In this document: piece by piece, positions 52,947 through 61,932 of the stretch | Layout: each line of letters begins with the position of its first letter | How positions within the stretch are numbered: position 1 is the stretch's first letter | Assembly (NCBI RefSeq): GCF_016907295.1 | Contig: NZ_JAFBBR010000001.1 | Span: 2,108,001-2,172,000 of the forward strand | DNA: 64,000 bases | Source of the DNA: Microbacterium dextranolyticum | GTDB taxonomy: Bacteria > Actinomycetota > Actinomycetes > Actinomycetales > Microbacteriaceae | Direction: 5' to 3' | Notes under the pieces: generated by a model | Seen by the model: the letters and a program-made list of their open reading frames with translations, nothing else | What the model was told of the DNA's origin: nothing | Databases searched by the model: none | Made by a program: the position numbers and the translations under genes

Positions 52947-53681
52947 ATGCCCACCGACGAACGCCGCACCCTCTTCCAGACCAGCCTCATGGCTGCCCTG
53001 CTCGACGGCATCTACGAAGACGACATGACCACGGGAGAGCTCCTGCAGCACGGAGACTTCGGCATCGGCACCTTCAACGCCCTCGACGGCGAGATGGTCG
53101 TGATCGACGGCGTCGCCTACCGCCTGCGCGGCGACGGCACGGCCACGGCCGCGCCCGATGACGCCGCCACCCCGTACGCCGTGGTCACCGACTTCGTCCC
53201 CACGATCACCCGCGAGCTGCCCGACGGCGCGACCCGCGCCGAGGCGTCCGAAGCGATCGACGCCATCACCGCGTCGGCGAACTACATGTACGCCCTGCGC
53301 ATTACCGGGCGCTTCCGCCGGATCACCGCGCGCACGGTCACGCGTCAAGAGCGCCCCTTCCGCCCCATGACCGAGGCGACCGACGACGACGCCGTGCTGC
53401 AGTTCGACGACGTCGACGGCACGGTCATCGCCTTCCGCACGCCGCTGTACGAGCAGGGCATCGGTGTTCCCGGATGCCACGCGCACTACATCGACGACAG
53501 CCGCACCCACGGCGGCCACGTGCTCGACTTCACCCTCGAGCACGGCAAGGTCGAGCTGTGCCTGTGCACCGACCTGCACCTGCGCCTGCCGCTGACCGCG
53601 GAGTTCCGCGAGGCGGCGCTCGCGCCCGACGACCTGCACGACCAGCTCGCGAAGACCGAGCTGCACGCCGGCCGCTCCTGA
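52947..53681 (+). CDS. alsD: Alpha-acetolactate decarboxylase
   Basis: A 244-residue enzyme that converts acetolactate to acetoin. It shows the start motif LFQTSLMAALLDGIYEDDMT, GDFGIGTFNALDGEMVVIDG, and the zinc-binding GCHAHYIDDSRTHGGHVLDF with three His, then catalytic Glu/Arg positions in the usual spacing. ATG 52947 follows aaaggaacgcgac. Second gene of the alsSD pair. Confidence 0.95.
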   Translation: MPTDERRTLFQTSLMAALLDGIYEDDMTTGELLQHGDFGIGTFNALDGEMVVIDGVAYRLRGDGTATAAPDDAATPYAVVTDFVPTITRELPDGATRAEASEAIDAITASANYMYALRITGRFRRITARTVTRQERPFRPMTEATDDDAVLQFDDVDGTVIAFRTPLYEQGIGVPGCHAHYIDDSRTHGGHVLDFTLEHGKVELCLCTDLHLRLPLTAEFREAALAPDDLHDQLAKTELHAGRS

Positions 53682-53722
53682 CCTCTTTCGCTCTCGTCAC
53701 CCTGGCCTCGCCGTCGCCGAGG

Positions 53723-56700
53723 TCATTGGAAGTCGCGGGAGCGGTGGCGAACGCCCACACGCAGGTCTTCGAAACCGTCGGCGACGAGGTTCGTGACTCC
53801 CTCGGGCGAGCGCTCCAGCATGCCGCGGGCGATGAGGGCGGGCGAGTCGCGCAGCACCCGCCGATATCTGTCCCAGACACCTGCGGAGCAGATGATGTTC
53901 ATGAGGCCGTGCTCGTCTTCGAGGTTCAGGAACGTGATCCCGGATGCCGTGGCCGGCCGCTGCCGATGGGTGACGAGCCCTGCGACCTCGACCCGTCGGC
54001 CGACCTCGTGGGTGCGCAGCTCGCGCGAGGCGAGCACCCCCCGGGCATCCAACCCCGCACGGTAGTGGACCAGTGGGTGATCGTCGGTCGAGATGCCGGT
54101 CGCCCACAGGTCGGCCGCGAGCACGTCATAGCTCGACGGATCGGGGAACAGCGGCGGCTGCACCGACACGAGCGTGCCGGCCAGGAACTCGCTGCGGTCC
54201 TGCGCCGCATCGCCCGCGAGCCAGATGCCGGCGCGCCGCCCGAGGCCCATTCCCTCGAACGCGCCCGCCGTGGCGAGCGCCTCGACCTGCGCCTCGGTCG
54301 CGCCCGTCCGCCGGACGAGGTCGCGGAGGTCGCGAAAGGGACCGTCCTGCGTGCGGGTGGCGACGATGCGGGCAGCCAACCGCGCGCCGACGCCGGTGAC
54401 GGCGGCAAGTCCCAGCCGCACGGCGAGTGCGCCGTCGCGTCGGTGGGCGGCCGACTCGTCGGGAGCGGACGCGTCGAACGGATCGACCGGAGGCTGCAGA
54501 CGGTCAGCGCAGGATGCCCGTCCGGTCGGCGCGATCCGCGCGGCCGGCGCGGACGCCTCATCGGCGGACGGCGCCCCGGTCACACCACCGCCCCCGCCGT
54601 CCGCCCCGTCCGCCGCGAGCGGTTCGAGCCCGGCATCCACCCCCGACGCATGGATGTCGGGGCGACGGACGGTCACCCCGTGTCGACGCGCATCCGCGGT
54701 CAGGGTCGCGGGCGAATAGAACCCCATCGGCTGCGCGCGCAGGAGCGCGGCGAGGAACGCCGCCGGGTAGTGCAGCTTCAGCCACGATGAGGCGTAGACG
54801 AGCAGCGCGAACGAGAGGGAGTGGCTCTCGGCGAAGCCGAAGTTCGCGAACGCCTGGATCTTCGCGTAGATGTCGTCGGCGACGGCTCCGACGAGGCCGT
54901 TGCGCTCCATGCCCGCGTAGAGTTTCTCTTTGACCGACTCGATCCGCTCGATTCCGCGCTTCGATCCCATCGCGCGGCGGAGCACGTCGGCATCCTCGCC
55001 GGTGAGGTCTCCCACCGCCATCCCCATCTGCATGAGCTGCTCCTGGAAGATGGGGATCCCGAGGGTGCGCTCGAGCACCGGTCTCAGCTTCTCGTGCACA
55101 TAGGTCACGGTCTCGCCCTGCACCTTGCGCCGCACGTACGGATGCACCGCACCGCCCTGGATCGGCCCGGGGCGGATCAGGGCGATCTCGATCACGAGGT
55201 CGTAGAAGCGCCGCGGCTGCAGACGCGGCAGCAGGCCCATCTGCGCGCGCGACTCGACCTGGAACACCCCGATCGAATCCGCCCGACACAGCATGTCGTA
55301 GACGGCCGCCTCCTCCTTCGGGATCGTGTCGAGGGTCCACTGCTCCCCCGTCGAGGCGGCGATGAGGTCGAAGCAGTACTGCAGCGCGGCGAGCATGCCG
55401 AGCCCCAGCAGATCGAACTTCACGAGCCCCATCCAGGCGGCGTCGTCCTTGTCCCACTGGATGACGGTGCGCCCTGCCATCCGCGCGTGCTCGATCGGCA
55501 CGACCTCGCCCACGGGCCGCTCGGTCAGCACCATGCCCCCGGAATGGATGCCGAGGTGCCGCGGTGCCTTCATCAACGCCCCCGCGTACTCCAGCACCCG
55601 GTCGGGGATGTCGTGCATGCCCGGGATGATCTCGCCGCGCTCGACCTGCTTCGACCAGGCATCCTGCTGCCCGGGCGAATGCCCGAGCGCTTTCGCCATG
55701 TCGCGCACGGCGTTCTTCGGCCGGTACTGGATGACGTTCGCGACCTGCGCCGCCCGTTCACGCCCGTACTCGTCGAAGACCCACTGGATGATCTCCTCGC
55801 GCCGATCCGAGTCGAAGTCGACGTCGATGTCGGGCTCTTCCTCGCGCATCGCCGAGAGGAACCGCTCGAACGGCAGATTGAAGAAGATCGAGTCGATCGC
55901 CGTGATGTCCAGCAGATAGCAGACCGCGCTGTTGGCCGCCGAGCCCCGCCCCTGGCACAGGATGCCTCGGCGCCGAGCCTCGGCGACGATGCCGTGGACG
56001 ATGAGGAAGTACCCCGGAAAGTCCTTCTGCTCGATGACGCCGAGCTCTTTCTCGATGCGTGTACGACCGTCGTCGTCGAGGTCGGGATACTTCCGCGGCA
56101 CGGCCTGCCACACGAGATGGCGCAACCACGACATCGGGGTGTGCCCCTCGGGCACGGGGAGTTTCGGCAGTGCCGGCTTCGCCCGGCGGAGGGGGAAGGC
56201 GAGCTCGTCGGCCAGAGACACGGTGCGCGCGATCGCCCCCGGATAGCGCCGGAACCGCCGCGCCATCTCGGCCCCCGAGCGCAGATGCGCGCTCGCGTGC
56301 GAGGGCAGCCAGCCGTCGAGCTCATCGAGACCCCGGTTCGCGCGGACCGCGGCGACCGCCGCGGCCAGGTGCACCCGCTCGGGCACCGCGTAGTGGACGT
56401 TGTTCGTCGCGACGATCGGCAGGCCCCGCTCCGCAGCGAGAGCGGCGAGCACGTCGTTGTCGCGCGTATCGGTGGGACCGCCGTGGTCGATGAGCTCGAC
56501 GGTGACCGCCGCCTGACCGAAACGCTCGACGAGACGGTCGAGCGCGCGAGAGGCGGCGTTCGCTCCCCCCGTCGCGAGGGCCTGGCGCACGGCACCCTTC
56601 CGACACCCGGTGAGGATCGCCCAATGCCCATCGGCATGCTCGGCGAGGTCGTCGAGGTCGTAGCGGGGCCGCCCCTTCTCGCCGCCCGCGAGCTGGGCGT

Positions 56701-57208
56701 GCGTGATCGCCGCGGCGAGGCGATGGTACCCCTCCTCCCCCCGGGCGAGGACGAGCAGGTGCTCGGCGTCGGGATCGGCGGCACCGGAGCGGGAGGGCGC
56801 GGCCCCCGCGCGGGGTGCGACCCCGGCCAGAGCCGCGTCGGGCGAGCTCGCGAGCGAGAGCTCGGCGCCGAAGACGGTGGCCAGGGCGAGCTGCTCGGCC
56901 GCCTCGGCGAAACGGACGATCCCGTAGAAGCCGTCGTGATCGGTGACGGCGAGGGCATGCAACCCCAGGCGCTCGGCCTCTTCTGCGAGCTCCGCAGGAG
57001 AGGAGGCGCCGTCGAGGAACGAATACGACGAGTGGGCGTGCAGCTCGGCGTAGGGCACGACGTCGTCGGGGCGCTCGATCTTCGGTGCCCGGTAGGGCCC
57101 GCGCTTGCGCGAGAACGCCGGGCCGTCGCCGCCGTCGGGTTCGGTGCCCTGGCTGCTGAGCAGGCGTTCCATCTCAGACCAGGTCACCGACGGATTGTTG
57201 AATCCCAT
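53723..57208 (-). CDS. dnaE2: Error-prone DNA polymerase DnaE2
   Basis: A 1161-residue C-family polymerase. N-terminal PHP domain (AELHAHSSYSFLDGASSPAE), palm with the catalytic Asp pair in EPDIDVDFDSDRREEIIQWV, thumb/fingers, helix-hairpin-helix region (AAVTGVGARLAARIVATRTQ) and OB fold near the end (RVEVAGLVTHRQRPAT). DnaE2 performs translesion synthesis with ImuA and ImuB and is induced by DNA damage. ATG 57208 shares one base with the imuB stop (TGATG), so translation is coupled. Length is typical (about 1050-1160). Confidence 0.95.
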   Translation of the reverse strand: MGFNNPSVTWSEMERLLSSQGTEPDGGDGPAFSRKRGPYRAPKIERPDDVVPYAELHAHSSYSFLDGASSPAELAEEAERLGLHALAVTDHDGFYGIVRFAEAAEQLALATVFGAELSLASSPDAALAGVAPRAGAAPSRSGAADPDAEHLLVLARGEEGYHRLAAAITHAQLAGGEKGRPRYDLDDLAEHADGHWAILTGCRKGAVRQALATGGANAASRALDRLVERFGQAAVTVELIDHGGPTDTRDNDVLAALAAERGLPIVATNNVHYAVPERVHLAAAVAAVRANRGLDELDGWLPSHASAHLRSGAEMARRFRRYPGAIARTVSLADELAFPLRRAKPALPKLPVPEGHTPMSWLRHLVWQAVPRKYPDLDDDGRTRIEKELGVIEQKDFPGYFLIVHGIVAEARRRGILCQGRGSAANSAVCYLLDITAIDSIFFNLPFERFLSAMREEEPDIDVDFDSDRREEIIQWVFDEYGRERAAQVANVIQYRPKNAVRDMAKALGHSPGQQDAWSKQVERGEIIPGMHDIPDRVLEYAGALMKAPRHLGIHSGGMVLTERPVGEVVPIEHARMAGRTVIQWDKDDAAWMGLVKFDLLGLGMLAALQYCFDLIAASTGEQWTLDTIPKEEAAVYDMLCRADSIGVFQVESRAQMGLLPRLQPRRFYDLVIEIALIRPGPIQGGAVHPYVRRKVQGETVTYVHEKLRPVLERTLGIPIFQEQLMQMGMAVGDLTGEDADVLRRAMGSKRGIERIESVKEKLYAGMERNGLVGAVADDIYAKIQAFANFGFAESHSLSFALLVYASSWLKLHYPAAFLAALLRAQPMGFYSPATLTADARRHGVTVRRPDIHASGVDAGLEPLAADGADGGGGGVTGAPSADEASAPAARIAPTGRASCADRLQPPVDPFDASAPDESAAHRRDGALAVRLGLAAVTGVGARLAARIVATRTQDGPFRDLRDLVRRTGATEAQVEALATAGAFEGMGLGRRAGIWLAGDAAQDRSEFLAGTLVSVQPPLFPDPSSYDVLAADLWATGISTDDHPLVHYRAGLDARGVLASRELRTHEVGRRVEVAGLVTHRQRPATASGITFLNLEDEHGLMNIICSAGVWDRYRRVLRDSPALIARGMLERSPEGVTNLVADGFEDLRVGVRHRSRDFQ

Positions 57209-58848
57209 CAGTCGTACACCCCCTCCGCCTGCCAGACCCCTGCCTCGCACACGAGCAGCCACGCCCCCTGCATGTGGTCGACGATCTGGAATCGATGAGC
57301 CCATCGCGCCCGCTCGGGATCCCACCCGCGCTCGATCACGGGCCACGGCCCCGCCCATTGCCGGATGCCACGACGCTGCCCCGGTCCGGAGGCGCCCGGT
57401 GTCACGAGCCACACCGGCTCGGCGGTCACCTCACCCCGGGCATCCACGGCGACCATGTCGCCCTCGCCGTCGAGCACGGCGACGCTCAGCGCTCGCGGGA
57501 ACACGCTCGCCGGCAGCGGCCCCGGCACGCTCCCCGGCCAGGGCCGCGCCGCGGCATCCGACGACACCCGCGCATCGCCCCAGGGCACGAGCTGCTGCCG
57601 CTCCGCAAGCCAGCGGCCGCCCCCGATCTCGGGGATCAGCACTCCCTGATGCCCGAGCATGGCCTGCACCCGGGACAGCGCGTGATGCACCCGTTCTTCC
57701 GGCCCCGAGCCGAACAGCCGCGCCGTGTGGTGCGCCGCGGCATCCACCCCCTCGGGTTCGATCCGCACGCTCGTGACCGCACTGCGGAGCCCTCCCGTCG
57801 CCGCGCCGCGGGGCGGGCGTGCCGCCCTCGACCCCGTCGGCGCGGTCGAGGCTGCCTGCTCGGCGAGCTGCCAGCGCACCCGGTCGACGATCGCCGCCGC
57901 ATCGAAGGCCCCGGGGTGCAGCCAGACCCGATCGCTGCGATCGCCGTGCTCGCCGGTGAGCACGACGCGCAGCTCGGTGCACACGAGTCCCTGCGCCCCG
58001 AGCCGTGAGGTGAACTCCTCGGCCGGAAGACGCAGCCCGAACGCGATCTGATCCGCGAGAGCGACGGGGGGCTCGAACACGACCTCGCGATGCAGCTCGG
58101 GAGGCGGCACACGCGCGGTCACCGGGCGCGGATCGCGGCCGGTGACGAGAGCGTGCAGCCGGATGCCGGGCGCCCCGAATCTCTCCCCCAGCCGGTCGGC
58201 CCCGAGATCGGCGACCTCGCCCAGTCGCTGGACACCGAGTCGGGCGAACAACCCCGCGATCCCCGGGGTCTCACCTTCGAGCACACCGACCGACAACGGC
58301 GCGAGGAAATCTGCTGCGCCCCCTTCGGGCACGATGCGCACGGGGTCGGCCGCACGCGTGCCGACGCGAGCGACCTGCTCGGCGGTGAACGCACCGTCGG
58401 CCACCCCGACGCGGACGTCGTCGATGCCGAGCGCGACCACGACCCCGGCGAGCACGGTCGCCGCGGCCGCTTCGGACCCGTAGTACCTGGCCGGCCCCTT
58501 CGCCTGCAGCGCGCACAGGCCGGGATGGATCAGCTGCACGCCGGGGGCCGCCTCTTCGATGCCCGCGATCACGGGGGCGAAGACCCGATGGTCGCGCACC
58601 GGGTCATCCGTCACCACGATCAGTTGCGGGCACCGCGCCTGCGCATCGCGTCGACGCTGCCCCCGGCGCACCCCCTCTGCGCGCGCCGCCGCAGAGCAGG
58701 CCATCACGACGCCCTTCGCGAAAACGGCGATCGGCGCGGCGGGATCGGGGGGATCGTCGCCGTCGCGCGCGAGCGCGACGATCGGCCAGTCCGGCACCCA
58801 GACGACGAGACTGCGCGGCGGGAGGTCCGGCGCGACGGCGACGCCCAT
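57208..58848 (-). CDS. imuB: ImuB, catalytically inactive Y-family polymerase homologue
   Basis: A 546-residue protein of the Y-family fold: SLVVWVPDWPIVALARDGDD replaces the active polymerases' catalytic DxD start, as expected of ImuB. Later come RLGVQRLGEVADLGADRLGE (helix-hairpin-helix) and the little-finger-like domain, with a C-terminal region that contacts DnaE2. ImuB is the adaptor that brings DnaE2 to the beta clamp. ATG 58848 lies 2 bp after the imuA stop; GTG 58854 with a GTGA overlap is an alternative. Confidence 0.92.
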   Translation of the reverse strand: MGVAVAPDLPPRSLVVWVPDWPIVALARDGDDPPDPAAPIAVFAKGVVMACSAAARAEGVRRGQRRRDAQARCPQLIVVTDDPVRDHRVFAPVIAGIEEAAPGVQLIHPGLCALQAKGPARYYGSEAAAATVLAGVVVALGIDDVRVGVADGAFTAEQVARVGTRAADPVRIVPEGGAADFLAPLSVGVLEGETPGIAGLFARLGVQRLGEVADLGADRLGERFGAPGIRLHALVTGRDPRPVTARVPPPELHREVVFEPPVALADQIAFGLRLPAEEFTSRLGAQGLVCTELRVVLTGEHGDRSDRVWLHPGAFDAAAIVDRVRWQLAEQAASTAPTGSRAARPPRGAATGGLRSAVTSVRIEPEGVDAAAHHTARLFGSGPEERVHHALSRVQAMLGHQGVLIPEIGGGRWLAERQQLVPWGDARVSSDAAARPWPGSVPGPLPASVFPRALSVAVLDGEGDMVAVDARGEVTAEPVWLVTPGASGPGQRRGIRQWAGPWPVIERGWDPERARWAHRFQIVDHMQGAWLLVCEAGVWQAEGVYD

Positions 58849-58850
58849 GC

Positions 58851-59579
58851 TCACACCGCCCGGGCCATCGGAACGGATCCCGTGAACGGGACGGGGCGCG
58901 CCGCGGCATCCCACCCCCGCTCCACGGGGGCGACGGCGCCGTCGGCGTCCGGCAGCAGCACCCGGCCCGTCCGCGGCGCGGGAAAGCGCCGGCTGGTCAC
59001 CGTGATGGTCAGCTCACGACCGGAGAGTAGGCCGTACCCGTCGCCGAGGCCCGTCCATGACGGATCCCCCACGTCGATCATGGCCTCGGTCTGCGGCCAG
59101 GGCCCCTGCACGAGCAGCACCGCTTCACGCTCGCGCATGCGGGCGGCCAGGCGCGCGATGTCGCCGTCCGTCGCCCGTGCGGGTGGACGGACCGCCACGA
59201 CCGGCAGCACATCGGCGATCGCCGAGGTCACCGCGAGCCATCGCTCGCCCGGATCGGGGACGATGACCAACCGCGACAGATCGACCCCCGCCGCACGAGC
59301 CGCCTCGACCCCCAGATGCGGCATGCCCACGGCGGCGCACCAGGCGCCGTCCTGCGACGGCCGGGCGAACAGCGCGAACAGGAGCGAGGTCGAGCGCCCG
59401 AGGGAGTACGACGCGCCGGGCCGCAGACCGCCGCCGGGCAGTAGGGCGGCGAGGGCACGGGGAACAGGCAGCACCGGCGTCTCGAGACGCCGCCCCTGCA
59501 TCCGCTGCATCTGGGCGCGGAGGGTGCTCACGGTGTCGGCGACATCCGCGGCAGCGACATTCCCCACGATCGGCCTCAC
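58851..59579 (-). CDS. imuA: ImuA-like protein of the SOS mutasome
   Basis: A 242-residue RecA/SulA-like protein: SYSLGRSTSLLFALFARPSQ sits where RecA has its P-loop, but the loop is not canonical, as in actinobacterial ImuA'. It ends GSVPMARAV and is followed at once by imuB. GTG 59579 begins 7 bp after a LexA box. First gene of imuA-imuB-dnaE2. Confidence 0.88.
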   Translation of the reverse strand: MRPIVGNVAAADVADTVSTLRAQMQRMQGRRLETPVLPVPRALAALLPGGGLRPGASYSLGRSTSLLFALFARPSQDGAWCAAVGMPHLGVEAARAAGVDLSRLVIVPDPGERWLAVTSAIADVLPVVAVRPPARATDGDIARLAARMREREAVLLVQGPWPQTEAMIDVGDPSWTGLGDGYGLLSGRELTITVTSRRFPAPRTGRVLLPDADGAVAPVERGWDAAARPVPFTGSVPMARAV

Positions 59580-59586
59580 TTCATCA

Positions 59587-59608
59587 GATTAGAACTTTTG
59601 TTCTAATC
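59587..59608. promoter_or_regulatory. LexA (SOS) box before imuA
   Basis: A perfect palindrome with arms gattagaac and gttctaatc around tttt, matching the actinobacterial SOS box GAAC-N4-GTTC. It lies directly upstream of imuA, so the operon is repressed by LexA until DNA damage. Confidence 0.92.
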
Positions 59609-59684
59609 TCTCAATCCAGTGAGTTCGAAGATAGCCACGGCATCCGACATCGCTCTCAGCCGCGTGCGCGCCTCACTTCCCGTC

Positions 59685-59743
59685 GCGAAACCGCGCTTGT
59701 GTCACGCAAAAGAGCCCCAAAGCGTACACACGGGAGGTCTCGC
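59685..59743. repeat. Dispersed palindromic repeat, copy 2 (decayed)
   Basis: Arms gcgaaaccgcgcttgtgt (from 59685) and gtacacacgggaggtctcgc (59724-59743) match the arms of the 7202-7261 repeat with several changes, and the spacing is the same. It lies between the divergent imuA and convergent HNH gene. Confidence 0.65.
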
Positions 59744-59757
59744 GGGGAATCCGCACC

Positions 59758-59881
59758 CCGAGACGGACGAGGCAGACGAGACAGACAGAGGTCAGCGCGG
59801 GGGCGCACCAAGCGGGTCAGACGCGGCAGACGCGGCAGGCGCGAGGGGCGCGCCAAACGCGACAGACACGCCAGGCGCGGG
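59758..59881. repeat. Short degenerate GC-rich repeats
   Basis: A run of imperfect 8-10-bp units (gacgaggca, gacgagaca, cagacgcgg, caggcgcg) fills the space before the HNH stop. No gene is seen. It looks like slippage-derived sequence. Confidence 0.5.
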
Positions 59882-60379
59882 TCAGGCGGCGAGCGAGAGG
59901 TAGGGCTCCCACGCGGGGTCGGAGCGCTCCGTGCCGCGCACGGTCCACTGCGTGCCGCGCGGCGGCTGCGGCGTCCACCGCAGCTCCCAGTTCATCTCCT
60001 GCGGCGTGCGGTCGCCCTTCACGTTGTTGCAGCGCAGGCACGCCGCGACCAGGTTCTCCCACGAGTCCGCTCCCCCGCGCGAGCGCGGCAGCACGTGATC
60101 GATCGTGGTCGCCCCCTTTCCGCAGTACGCGCAGCGGTTCCCGTCGCGACGGAGCACGCCGCGGCGGGTCACCGGCACGCGCCGCGCCCCGGGAACCCGC
60201 ACATAGCGGGTGAGCACGATCACGGCGGGTCGGTCGACGTGACCGCGGATACCCCAGACCGGGCTCTCGTCGATCCGCTCGATGACGGTCGCCTTCTCGT
60301 TCATGACGAGCACGAGGGCCCGCTTGAACGACACGACGGCCAGGGGTTCGTATCCGGCATTCAGTACCAGGGTGCGCAT
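59882..60379 (-). CDS. HNH endonuclease-domain protein
   Basis: A 165-residue actinobacterial HNH protein. N-terminal MRTLVLNAGYEPLAVVSFKR domain, then the HNH site: RRDGNRCAYCGKGATTIDHV with CxxC and DH, RSRGGADSWENLVAACLRCN with the Asn and second CxxC half, and NNVKGDRTPQE. It is conserved across actinobacteria next to core genes; its role in restriction or repair is unknown. ATG 60379. Confidence 0.9.
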   Translation of the reverse strand: MRTLVLNAGYEPLAVVSFKRALVLVMNEKATVIERIDESPVWGIRGHVDRPAVIVLTRYVRVPGARRVPVTRRGVLRRDGNRCAYCGKGATTIDHVLPRSRGGADSWENLVAACLRCNNVKGDRTPQEMNWELRWTPQPPRGTQWTVRGTERSDPAWEPYLSLAA

Positions 60380-60466
60380 GCGTGTGTCCTCTCGAACGGC
60401 CGTGACGGCTTCAGCGGCCTTTTCGGTGCGAGATCGCAGACGTCTCAGAGGGTGCAGGCACGAAAA

Positions 60467-60493
60467 AAGGCGCTGTCATGAAGACAGCGCCTT
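60467..60493 (-). terminator. Rho-independent terminator, overlaps a stop codon
   Basis: A 9-bp stem ggcgctgtc/gacagcgcc with a short loop, followed on the reverse strand by a run of six T (60462-60468). It includes the stop codon of the short gene at 60476-60607. Confidence 0.88.
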
Positions 60494-60607
60494 GATGTCA
60501 CCGCGAAGGTCGCGGCAGTCGTGTACCCGATGCCGAAGGACATAGCGGCCGGAGGCGTTCCGGCAGAGGGCATCCATGGTGCGGATGCGGTCTCCTGCGA
60601 TGTCCAT
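60476..60607 (-). CDS. Very short protein ending in a terminator hairpin
   Basis: A 43-residue protein (MDIAGDRIRTMDALCRNASG... ending DIKALSS) with ATG 60607 preceded by gggggag. Its stop lies inside a strong T-tailed hairpin, so a dedicated short transcript exists. Basic and Cys-containing (LCRN, HDCR). Family unknown. It may instead be a small RNA with a fortuitous frame. Confidence 0.55.
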   Translation of the reverse strand: MDIAGDRIRTMDALCRNASGRYVLRHRVHDCRDLRGDIKALSS

Positions 60608-60740
60608 CGACTCCCCCTCGGCTTCTGCGAGCGTCGGGATCAGAGTAGTACAGGCGGCAGACGGTTCGGCGAAAAGCAGATGAACGGATGCCCGTGTCGC
60701 CACAGGCATCCGTTCATCACGTCGTTCTCGGACCGGAGGG

Positions 60741-61655
60741 TCAGCGGACGTTGGCGGCGAGCCAGTCCTCCGCGTAGATCCACGAACCGTTGACGTAGAT
60801 CTCGAGGTGCAGATGCGTGCCGAATGCGCGGCCCGTGTCGCTCACCTGTCCGATGATCTGACCGGCGCGAACGGTGTCGCCGACCGCGACGCGACGCGAT
60901 CCGTAGAGCATGTGGGCGTAGAGCGAGGTGACGCTCTGACCGCCGACGTTGTGGGCGATCTTGACGTACACGCCCCAGCCGGGGCCGTCCTCGTCGGAGG
61001 CGACGACGACACCGTCGGCGATCGCGTAGATGGGGGTGCCGCGGGCGACCATGTAGTCGGTTCCCTTGTGGCCCGCGTACGGCTCACCGAAGTGGTCGAA
61101 GTACGGCAGGGGGCGCACGACGGATCCCGCAGGGGCGATCGTCTCGGCGAGCGATCCCGAGTACGTCGATCCCGAAGTGGACCCCGAGCTCGCGCTGGCG
61201 GTCGCGCTGGCGGCGGCCGCGGCGAGGCGGGCGGCTGCGGCAGCCTTGGCCGCCTCCTCGTCCTTCTTCGCCTGGATCTCTTCGGGGGTCGTGGCCGAGT
61301 ACGAGCCGCGCGCGAGGGCCGCGGGGGTCGCCTCGGAGGCGACGACCAGCGACTGGGCGTTCTCGGCGGCGACCTGCTGCATCGTCGTCACAGCCGCCTC
61401 GGCCGGCACGGTGCCCGCAGCGGTTACGGCGGCGGGCACGGCGACCGTGGCCACGAGACCCGCGACGGCGGCGACGGTGAAGAAGCTGCGCATCGGGTGG
61501 GGCTTGCCGGCGGCGCGGCGCTCGGCGCGCGTCTGGCGGGCAGGGGCGGATGCCACGGGGCGGGGCGTCACGAGACGTCGTGCACGGCTCCGCAGAGCGG
61601 TCTTCGTCGGCTCGGACTCGGGTGTCCCTTGCGACGGGTCGAACGTTTCAGCCAA
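60741..61655 (-). CDS. M23-family murein peptidase (LytM-like)
   Basis: A 304-residue exported protein. After a basic N-terminus comes a hydrophobic signal/anchor (SFFTVAAVAGLVATVAVPAA), then an Ala-rich coiled-coil-like segment and the M23 domain: GHKGTDYMVARGTPIYAIAD (H and D zinc ligands), SLYAHMLYGSRRVAVGD (HxH region) and FGTHLHLEIYVNG (HLH). It cleaves peptidoglycan cross-bridges. TTG 61655 was chosen because GGAGG stands 4 nt before it; ATG starts within the frame would cut the cytoplasmic leader. A structured leader precedes it. Confidence 0.85.
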   Translation of the reverse strand: MAETFDPSQGTPESEPTKTALRSRARRLVTPRPVASAPARQTRAERRAAGKPHPMRSFFTVAAVAGLVATVAVPAAVTAAGTVPAEAAVTTMQQVAAENAQSLVVASEATPAALARGSYSATTPEEIQAKKDEEAAKAAAAARLAAAAASATASASSGSTSGSTYSGSLAETIAPAGSVVRPLPYFDHFGEPYAGHKGTDYMVARGTPIYAIADGVVVASDEDGPGWGVYVKIAHNVGGQSVTSLYAHMLYGSRRVAVGDTVRAGQIIGQVSDTGRAFGTHLHLEIYVNGSWIYAEDWLAANVR

Positions 61656-61700
61656 TTGTCCTCCGGCGCCTCTGCGCACGCACCCGAAAGGAGCTGCACT

Positions 61701-61762
61701 GGTTCGTCGGCACTCGGTGTCAGGGCACAGATGTACGGGTGTCACCGAGCGGACGACGAACC
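61701..61762 (-). promoter_or_regulatory. Long hairpin in the murein peptidase leader
   Basis: Nested inverted repeats: outer arms ggttcgtcg/cgacgaacc (61701-61709 and 61754-61762) and inner arms ctcggtg/caccgag (61713-61719 and 61743-61749). It ends about 45 nt before the TTG start, within 277 bp of gene-free DNA (61656-61932). No known riboswitch class fits. Confidence 0.6.
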
Positions 61763-61932
61763 TGTGAGGCAATTCGCGCGGCGGTCCGTGGCGGGCTTCT
61801 CGCCACTGGGACTTTTCGAGGCTACCCGAAGGTAACGAATATGTCACGCACAGCCCATCGCACCCAGGTCTCTCCCACCCGGCACTCAGGTTCGCGCGCG
61901 CGGCGAGCGCACGGCGAGGGAGCCGAGACGCC

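Noticed and set aside
51012..53666. An 884-codon reverse frame
   Set aside because: Antisense shadow of alsS and alsD.
61656..61932. A ydaO-type c-di-AMP riboswitch in the peptidase leader
   Set aside because: Expected conserved stretches (for example a GGGGAAC-like block) are not visible; only an unclassified hairpin is supported.
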